DNA from: Geosiphon pyriformis
Taxonomy: Eukaryota; Glomeromycota; Glomeromycetes; Archaeosporales; Geosiphonaceae
DNA length: 23,482 bases
Direction: 5' to 3'
NCBI GenBank assembly: GCA_016748015.1
Contig: JAAOMT010000474.1
Location: 1-23,482 of the forward strand
In this document: positions 17,189 through 23,482 of the stretch, piece by piece
Position numbering within the stretch: position 1 is the stretch's first letter
How the letters are laid out: every line of letters begins with the position of its first letter
Notes under the pieces: generated by a model
Told to the model about the DNA's origin: nothing
Seen by the model: only the letters and a program-made list of their open reading frames with translations
The model's database searches: none
Made by a program: the position numbers and the translations under genes

Positions 17189-17426
17189 CAACACCTGAAC
17201 CATGTCCAATTCCAATAACCTTTCTAAATAACTTCTTTTTTAAGTAGACTATCATGAAACCCTTTAAATATCTGTTTTATGCTCTTAAACTCTTGGTCAA
17301 TTTTTACTCCATCAATCTGAGAATAAGGGACCAAGATATTTTGTCTAGTTCTCCAGTATTCCTCGTTTCCTAATGGTTCACCTCTTACCGCAATAATTAT
17401 TGTGTTATCAACAGCAAAAAATTTCG

Positions 17427-17504
17427 CTGCAACAATGTCGAAATTGTTCTATTAGTGCAAAATTATTTTTAAAATTATATCTGGTAAATTTCAAATAAAA
17501 ATAC
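17427..17504 (-). other. Intron 1 of the lipase-like gene
   Basis: 78 bp. The donor is TATG|GTATTT, a branch-like CACTAAT lies inside, and the acceptor is TTGCAG|CGAAA. The phase fits exactly (TAT G|CG AAA gives Y-A-K). An in-frame stop right after the donor forces splicing. Confidence 0.65.
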
Positions 17505-18615
17505 CATAAATTCCTGGCCCAATAGCATACATTTCATTAAGACAATAAGAACCACCAGCAAGAAGCGTAAATTCTTCCAAATAACTATAAGGGACTTTAA
17601 GATTCCTTTTGAGTAAAAAATGTCCTTTGGCCTTAATTTTATTATTAAAATTTAAGAAATTTAATGGTAATGAGATATTTTTTTCGGTAAAAAAATATTT
17701 GCTTTTTAAATTTGGCCCTAATAAAACTTTCATTTGTTGGGCTATAGGATTTTTTTGGGAATCACTTCTTGCTAGAACGAGCCTTGAATGAGCTGATGCT
17801 AAAAGATTGCCAGAATTTGGGAGAACTTCCATGTCCATAATATCATTACCCAGACAAATCTTAATACAAAAAGAAATATGATAAAGTAGAACTGAAATAT
17901 ACGACTTTCTAACCATCTTTTGATATAAAGTGTTGATCTTTAGTGCTAAAATTTCTTAAATAATGTTTTGATGTTATTTTGAATTATTTAATAGCTGTAT
18001 AAAGCCTTGTAGGACTTTAACATCATAAATACAAGTTTTTATGATTAATTTGTTATATCAATTATTTGATATCCCGGGGAATTTTCTCCCTCTTAAATCC
18101 ATGTGTACATAATGTATATCAAACATTAAATTTTATGCAGAAAATTATCCATTTTTCCTTGATATGATTATAGTAGGAAAAATGTTTTTAAAGACTTAAA
18201 ATAAAATAAGTATGATAAACATTATATATAAAAATAAATGAGATTTAAAATTGAGAGACATAGCATATTGAGTTAAAATATTATGATTGTAATTTATAAT
18301 GTTACTAAAAAGACTTTTTTTTAGAAAACATTTTTTAAAAGTATATATATACGTTATATAATTTCAATGTTTATATCCCTGGTTAATTTGTTTTTATTAA
18401 ATCTTCAAGAATTTTACTGTTAAATTAAAAAAAAGTTTTTTCATAATTATAATTTTTCTATTGAATTTTTATTCTTAAAAAATATTTATTATAAATTAAA
18501 TAGTTTAAAATAATCATAATTTATATTATGATAATTTGTTATGTATATATTGAAATTCATTAAATTAAAATATATTTATTGTTTAACAATTGGGAAATAA
18601 AGTTCGATTTAAAGT

Positions 18616-18641
18616 TAATAATAATAATAATAATAATAATA
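18616..18641. repeat. TAA microsatellite
   Basis: Eight perfect TAA units and a partial ninth. Confidence 0.95.
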
Positions 18642-18950
18642 TTGTAAAAAATATTTTATATGGTTGCAATTTAAGAAAAATATAAATTGTTAAACTTTAT
18701 AAGATATATTAACAAGTTTTAAAAAATTTATATATAAATATATATTTTTTAAAAGCTATTAGTTTATTCAAAGTAATATTTATTGCTTTACTTTTATTTG
18801 TTTAAAATTTTTAATTTTTATTATAATAAAGATATTAAAATTTTTTTTTGTTATAAAAAGCAATTTCTCCTAATTCTTTAATTTAATTATTATTTATTGA
18901 TTATTTCAATAATTTAGGTTATTTATTGTAATTACAAAGTGTTTTTTATT

Positions 18951-18992
18951 ATAATAAATAAATAAATAAATCAATAAATAAAACAAACAAAC
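18951..18992. repeat. AATA/AACA tetranucleotide run
   Basis: Imperfect AATA units passing into AAAC units (ACAAACAAACGG). It may also be read as an A-rich tail-like sequence; no element was recognised beside it. Confidence 0.8.
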
Positions 18993-19444
18993 GGTATACT
19001 CCTTCAAGTTTACACCTAACGGCAGAATTTCTCAAAATAATTATGGAAAGATAGAAATATTTCATGTTTATCTTTTTAATTCTAAATAAGTTTTAGTAAA
19101 AATTATTTCTTTAAACAAGTTCCCTAATTATTTCCTTGGAATGGAACATTAATTCAAAGGTTTTTTTTAATTAACTCTGAAAAATAAGTTGGAAAAATGA
19201 AATTTATTTTGATATCAATTTATACAGTGATATTGGTTTGAATTAAAAAAAATATATCCAAAAAGATAAAAAGTTTCTTTAGATTTATAAAAGAATTTTT
19301 TCGTTGTAAAAATTTTTTTGCTACAATCGATAAAAGTTTCAAATTAGGATATTTAAGTAAAAAAAACTTTTGATATATATATGAATTAAAATATGTCAAG
19401 AATGTTAAAATGTTGAGAAATAAAAAATTGTTATAATAATCACT

Positions 19445-19595
19445 CACCATCCTTTCCAACTACATGTCCTAGAAACGCTAATTCATTTTTCCCAAAGGCA
19501 TTTTTCTAAATTTAATTTGAGTCCAGCGTCTCAAAAATTTGTTGTAAATATTGGAGATGATCCCCAATATATTCGCTTTATTTGTACATCAAATT
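19445..19595 (-). pseudogene. Orphan reverse transcriptase fragment of a third gypsy lineage
   Basis: Read on the minus strand across three frame changes the pieces are DHLQYLQQIFE, DAGLKLNLEKC and AFGKNELAFLGHVVGKDG, the consecutive RT palm/thumb segment of Ty3/gypsy elements (EHLxHLxxVF, AGLKLNxxKC, FLGHVVSxDG). The wording (LNLEKC, HVVGKDG) differs from the two large elements here (LNATKC, HIVNKNG), so it is not a copy of either. Only about 45 codons remain, with AT-rich DNA on both sides and no LTR seen. Confidence 0.65.
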
Positions 19596-19805
19596 AACAA
19601 TGTAGAAATTTGTAATGAAATCACAATTCAAAATGCTATTATGTGTTTAAAAAAGGTTTACCAGAATGTTCCAAGTATTATTTTAATAAAATTTTTCAAT
19701 TCAAATGAACAGCTCCCAATAAGAAAAAAATTCTATTTTAGTATTGGTAGTGGAAAGAATAGAATGGGTGAAAACTTTTTCCAAAAATTCTATTTCGAAG
19801 TTTAA
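19551..19805 (+). CDS. Unrecognised 84-codon ORF
   Basis: An open frame of 84 codons in DNA where stops are frequent. The first dozen codons overlap the antisense RT fragment, so if coding is real it probably starts later. Segments such as ICNEITIQNAIMCLKKVYQN and IGSGKNRMGENFFQKFYFEV look protein-like (amphipathic helix, then a basic/aromatic stretch), but I recognise no family. No splice partner was identified. It could be an exon remnant or chance. Confidence 0.25.
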   Translation: MEMIPNIFALFVHQINNVEICNEITIQNAIMCLKKVYQNVPSIILIKFFNSNEQLPIRKKFYFSIGSGKNRMGENFFQKFYFEV

Positions 19806-20224
19806 CGTAAAGAAAATCAAACATGTAAAAAAATTTTAATTTGATTGTTATACAGTTTTTCATATAACAAAATAAATGAACATGGAAACTACAAAAAAAA
19901 AGCATTGAAAATATTATCAGATTACAAAATAAAGTGTAGCTATTCTTGATGTAAAATATATGTTCTTTTTAACAATTGAGATTGGCAATTTCATTTATGT
20001 TTTAAAAAACATACCATCTATTCTAATTTGTTATATTGTTTAAATACAGATAATAACACAAAAACTTTCAATAATTATATAAATATGTGTAAACAATAAA
20101 ATTTATAATCCTAAATTTATTTTGTTATTTAGCAAAAGTTAGAATACTTGAAAAAAATAACAACATACTCTTAATAATTTTCATTGTTTAAAAAGCTTAA
20201 TAAAAGAATTTCAATTTTATATTT
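19806..20224. other. AT-rich spacer
   Basis: No ORF, repeat array or RNA signal seen; A/T runs only. Confidence 0.6.
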
Positions 20225-20575
20225 AGGTGCTATTAAAAAGTGTGCATCTATTGCGCTCGAACTATGTGAGCCGAGGGCCTTAATCCTATATGAACCATAA
20301 TTAAAACCAAATACTTTTATTTGTTGTCTTAACGCTCAAATGGACATCATCCACTACAGTGTCATTGGATATCGCCAGCCCATCCTTTTGATTAGCCCTG
20401 AGCGCAGTGTGAGGAAGCCATGCTCGATCACGATGCATGATTAAAAATTTCTTACCAACTCAACAATTTTGGAAGTGGTCAACATACAATCCTTGAAGAT
20501 GAAACCTTTGAAAGCTTTGTCTTTATACTAGAGAATTTGAATCCTTAACTGGCTAAGAATGATCGACTCATCTCA
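20225..20575. other. CpG-containing, higher-GC island of unknown nature
   Basis: A stretch of about 350 bp clearly richer in GC and CpG than everything around it (GCGCTCGAACT, GAGCCGAGGGCC, CTGAGCGCAGTG, CTCGATCACGATGC). No long ORF on either strand, though the plus frame is nearly open, with stops about every 30-60 codons. On the minus strand a B-box-like AGTTCGAGCGC (20253-20263) is followed by a T5 run (20235-20240), so a pol III-derived element is possible, but no A-box at good spacing is convincing. It could also be a remnant of a transposon or a gene. Not identified. Confidence 0.35.
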
Positions 20576-23057
20576 AATTTTAAAATTATTTTTTGTTGCA
20601 ATACTTTCTAAACATCTTGTTTTTTTAATTCTTTTTAATAATTTTTAATTTATTATTTGCGTTAAAGTTTATAAAGTTAGTAAAAATATTGAATTAAAGT
20701 ATTTATATTTGAATAGTTAATGATCAAATTTACAAATTTTTAAATTAATTAATTAAGTTGTTGCAAAAAATAAAAATTTATTTTATTATATCACTTCTCG
20801 TATAAAAATGTAACTTTAAACTATATACACATAAAAACAAATAACTCTTTAAGTTAATATGCCTATATTATTTGGATAAATTCAGATCGCAAATGTAATG
20901 ATATGATAAATTCTACAATTTGTCATTTTAAAGAACTAATTATTGAAAAGAAGTAAAACTAATTAAATGGTTAATTAGGTTTATATATTAAAAATTTAAA
21001 GTATTTTATGTTTGATTGAAGTCAAAATTAAAGAAATATTTTCTAATTCAAGTTCGTACTTTGAATATATGATGAAAAAATGCCCTATTGATTAGAATTA
21101 AACTTTGTTTTCAATTTATTTTATTTATTTTTGCTTAATAGAATCAAACATTCATTTGCTATTATTACAAAAGTCTTTTGAAATTATATCTTAAAATAAT
21201 TATCAGCGTTAATTGTGATGATAATCTATATAAATTTAGTTTATAAAATTTCATTAATTTTGTGTTTTTGTAAACCTTAAATTAATATCCACACTAACCA
21301 ACCAATTAGAATTTGTAAATTTCAAATCGAATTTTTAAATTGTTTACAATATAATTTTTGAATTATTGCTATCAGAGATTTAAACAAAACTTAGATTGTT
21401 TTTTAATTATAAAAATATATATTTAAAATTGATATTAATAATAAATAAAATAAAATTTAATTGACTTAATTAAAATCGACGCTTAACATATCTAAGACTA
21501 AATTATTAAATTCATTAAATTAATCCGAAAATTAGAATTTATTTTTGAACATAATTTTTTTAAACATTAGGATTTTTTTCAAAAATTTATAAATTAAAAA
21601 CTAGAATATATGAGTTTAATTTACCAAATAAGCAATTTTACTTTTCATAAAAAACAATTTTTTTTTGAACATTTTTACAATAAATTTTAAAAAAATAAAA
21701 TAAATAATAACAATAAAATTTAATAAGATGTGCAAGTTCATTAAATAAAAAAAATTAACTTTAAAAATATTAATATTTAATTATTATGTACTAATTATGC
21801 TAATACAAATATTTAACAATAAACAATAAGAATTATAATACATTTATCAAAAATTAAAATAAAATAAAATTTTATTGTATTTCATTAATAAATTATTACA
21901 AATTATAAAAGCAAAACAAGCTATATTTTAATACATATTTTTTTTTATTAATAAACAATATTATGTATTTCAAAAAACTGATTGATATTATAAAATTAAA
22001 ACAACATCTTTTTTTCTAATATCGTTGCACTTTTTAATAATAATAATATTAATTAAAAAATTTATTATCAATTGTTCAAATTTTTTTAGAGAAATAATTT
22101 TTATTTTGGTGCTCAATACTTAATAATGTTTTGAAAATTAGGTAATATAAAACTTATAATTTAATTTTGTTGGTCTTAAATTGGTTATTAAAAATAATAT
22201 TATGTAAAGTTTAAAATTTTTTAAATGTTGTTATTAAAATTAAGCTTGCCAATTTACTTTTTTATTATATTTAAAATTACCAAATTGTGGTTATTGTTGC
22301 ATTTTGTAATTTTTTTGGGATATTTTTTAATAACATCAAAAAATGTTCTCAAATATTTTATTAAAATTATTGCTGTTATATTAAACTAGTTGATTTGTAT
22401 TAATATTTTATGTTTTATTTGAAAAATTTGTTAAATAAAACATTGACCCGATAATTAATTTTAGATGCAAAAATAGTGTTAAAGTTTTTAATTATTTGAC
22501 TTTAAATTCTAAACTGTTTTTTTTGGCTTTAACAAAACTTTAATGTTTTAAGTTATTGTTTAATTTGGTTGGTTGGTTTATTGTTATGTGCTCAAATTAC
22601 GTGGTTAATTAACTGTAAAAACTCAAGTTTAAGATTTGATTTAAAATAAATTTTACAAAATCCAAGATAAAATTTATACCAGTGGGAGCCAAGAAAATTA
22701 CTTTAAACTTGTTATTAAAGCCTATTATTGATAAAGTAGAGTGATATACCTTTTCTTGATATTAAGAATTTTTTTTTTTTTTTTCATTTCGGTTGTTACG
22801 CGAAAAAATCTCATTTAAATTAAAATAGCAATAAGACAATGACATTTGAGTTCCCAGACGATCTCTACCCGTTTAATCAATCTGGCTGAGAGGTTGTGTG
22901 TTTTCAGAACTATTCAACGTTTCTAATTTCTTCAAGGCCTAGCCTTTTCAGGAATGTGATTAGAGGTTGAAATCTTTATTTATTAGCAAGACAAATTCTT
23001 TCTTTACCCATACAAAATATTCAAGGCTTAATAATGTTCTTGTTTTGTTTGAAAATC
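20576..23057. other. AT-rich intergenic region upstream of the Sel1 gene
   Basis: About 2.5 kb without a recognisable gene. It holds A/T runs, a 16-T run at 22769-22784, and from about 22790 a somewhat more mixed composition leading to the Sel1 gene, probably its promoter and 5' UTR. No defined TATA box stands out in so AT-rich a background. Confidence 0.5.
22769..22784. repeat. Poly-T run (16 T)
   Basis: An uninterrupted run of 16 T about 275 bases before the Sel1 ATG; it marks the change from very AT-rich spacer to more mixed sequence. Poly(dA:dT) tracts often keep promoters nucleosome-free, which is only a possibility here. Confidence 0.9.
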
Positions 23058-23482
23058 ATGTCTTTAAATTCATCAACTGAAAACGCAACTTCAACCCTCG
23101 ACTGGCTTGAAGGAACATTGATTGTTATCAATGAAAATTTGGCAATTTTTCCAGCTACTGAATATTCAAAAGTTGCTGAATTAGTGAAAAAATATCTTGT
23201 GCGCGATCAGAAAACACCTGAAAATTTGTTCGATTGCTTGAATAAGCAAAATCCAAAGCGTTCGATAGACAATATTTTACTCGGCTTTTCTTTAGAACAT
23301 GGGATTGGAACTATCCCTAATTTAACAAAAGCATTTTTAAAATATCAGAAAGCAGCGGACGCAAAAGATTCTCTTGAACAATTCTTCTTGGGACGTTGTT
23401 ATGATACTGGAACTGGTACTTCTCAAGATCAAGGAAAAGCATATGAACTTTATTCAAAAGCAGCAGAGGCGGGACATTTAAA
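23058..23482 (+). CDS. Sel1-like repeat protein (5' part, runs off the window)
   Basis: An open frame from ATG at 23058 (A at -3, a good start context) through the last base, 141 complete codons, no intron seen. Residues 1-65 are a helical, non-repeat N-terminus (MSLNSSTENATS, ATEYSKVAELVKKYLVRDQ). From about residue 70 come Sel1 repeats, helical pairs of about 36 residues that act as protein-binding scaffolds: NILLGFSLEHGIGTIPNLTK then AFLKYQKAADAKDS, and LGRCYDTGTGTSQDQGKAYE then LYSKAAEAGHL. These match the consensus A-x-x-x-L-G-x-x-Y-x-x-G-x-G-x-x-x-D-x-x-K-A-x-x-x-Y-x-x-A-A. Such proteins, often also with kinase domains, form very large families in Glomeromycotina. The rest of the protein and any kinase domain are outside the window. 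Codon and CpG use is ordinary, unlike the decayed elements. Confidence 0.85.
   Translation, partial: MSLNSSTENATSTLDWLEGTLIVINENLAIFPATEYSKVAELVKKYLVRDQKTPENLFDCLNKQNPKRSIDNILLGFSLEHGIGTIPNLTKAFLKYQKAADAKDSLEQFFLGRCYDTGTGTSQDQGKAYELYSKAAEAGHL

Larger units (their letters stand above)
16790..17916 (-). pseudogene. Secreted class 3 lipase-like gene, frameshifted and 3'-truncated by a retrotransposon
   Basis: Exons are 17916-17505, 17426-17189 and 17109 to about 16795. Exon 1 starts MVRKSYISVLLYHISFCIKI, a hydrophobic signal-peptide-like N-terminus, and ends AIGPGIY. Exon 2 has AKFFAVDNTIIIAVRGEP, the strand before the lipase oxyanion region, then VPYSQIDGVKIDQEFK and the nucleophile elbow VIGIGHGSGV. 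Exon 3 has KIYTYGHSRVGNYQFAQYVN (TFGQPRVGN motif of Lipase_3), NIDDYIPRLPE with the catalytic Asp, and SYSHTLLENWIE with the catalytic His. The elbow is G-H-G instead of G-H-S, so the Ser nucleophile is missing. A T6 run (A6 on the coding strand, 17236-17241) is one base off frame; this could be real or a homopolymer error. After PPFTMH the frame enters transposon sequence and stops at 16646. The natural end, probably a dozen or so codons, is lost. Confidence 0.7.
17917..19444. other. AT-rich intergenic region with promoter-side signals of the lipase-like gene
   Basis: No convincing gene. Near the left edge on the minus strand, CTTTATA (17997-18003) lies about 80 bases upstream of the lipase ATG and could be a TATA box. 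A perfect 7-bp-arm palindrome, ATATCAATTATTTGATAT (18055-18072), is followed by CCCGGGGA, a rare GC spot here. The rest is AT-rich spacer with a TAA microsatellite and an AATA run. A short open frame at 19220-19459 (minus) has a low-complexity Phe/Leu/Ile composition and I do not call it. Confidence 0.4.

Noticed and set aside
19220-19459. 79-codon minus-strand frame next to the RT fragment
   Set aside because: Low-complexity Phe/Leu/Ile/Lys composition typical of AT-rich noncoding DNA; no motif, and it overlaps the RT fragment in another frame.
22866-22896. TPP-riboswitch-like words (ACCC-TTTAAT-ATCTGG and CTGAGAGG) upstream of the Sel1 gene
   Set aside because: In the TPP aptamer CTGAGA precedes the ACCC...CTGATCTGG part; here the order is reversed and the closing stems are missing.
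22881-22960. Possible tRNA gene (A-box-like TGGCTGAGAGGT)
   Set aside because: No B-box at proper distance and no acceptor or anticodon stem can be folded.

Overview
The window looks like nuclear DNA of a very AT-rich, transposon-loaded fungus, most likely an arbuscular mycorrhizal fungus (Glomeromycotina, Gigasporaceae-like). The evidence is the type of Ty3/gypsy polyprotein (retropepsin, cysteine clusters, dUTPase, RT, RNase H, integrase), two roughly 78-bp introns in a lipase-like gene, a Sel1-repeat gene and CpG-poor spacers. The organism call is inference from family resemblance; no search was run.

Left two-thirds (513-16790): two related LTR retrotransposons, both on the minus strand and nested. 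The inner element is structurally complete at 2395-12509: LTRs at 2395-3248 and 11673-12509, primer-binding site, polypurine tract and the 4-bp target duplication ACAA. It sits inside the integrase C-terminal region of an outer element. The outer element keeps its 3' LTR (513-1403) and 3' end (1404-2394) on the left, and integrase back to the cysteine clusters (12510-16790) on the right. Its gag, protease and 5' LTR are missing, and its broken 5' edge joins a host lipase-like gene near 16790. Reading right to left, the inner element encodes Gag (capsid, degenerate zinc knuckle, Q/P-rich tail), retropepsin, two cysteine clusters, a dUTPase, RT, RNase H, a DD35E integrase and an extra ORF of about 210 codons before the polypurine tract. 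All ORFs are broken by stops and frameshifts, and most damage is transitions (CGA to TGA, CAA to TAA, TGG to TAG). Catalytic residues are lost too; both copies have YLDN where RT needs YxDD.

Middle (16790-17916): a class 3 lipase-like gene on the minus strand with a signal peptide and two introns. Gly replaces the nucleophile Ser, there is a one-base frameshift in a homopolymer, and its 3' end is replaced by retrotransposon sequence.

Right third (17917-23482): AT-rich intergenic DNA with microsatellites, an orphan RT fragment of a third gypsy lineage (about 19445-19595), an 84-codon ORF of unknown meaning, and an unexplained CpG-containing island at about 20225-20575. The window ends inside a plus-strand Sel1-repeat gene starting at 23058. 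This and the lipase are the only host genes recognised.
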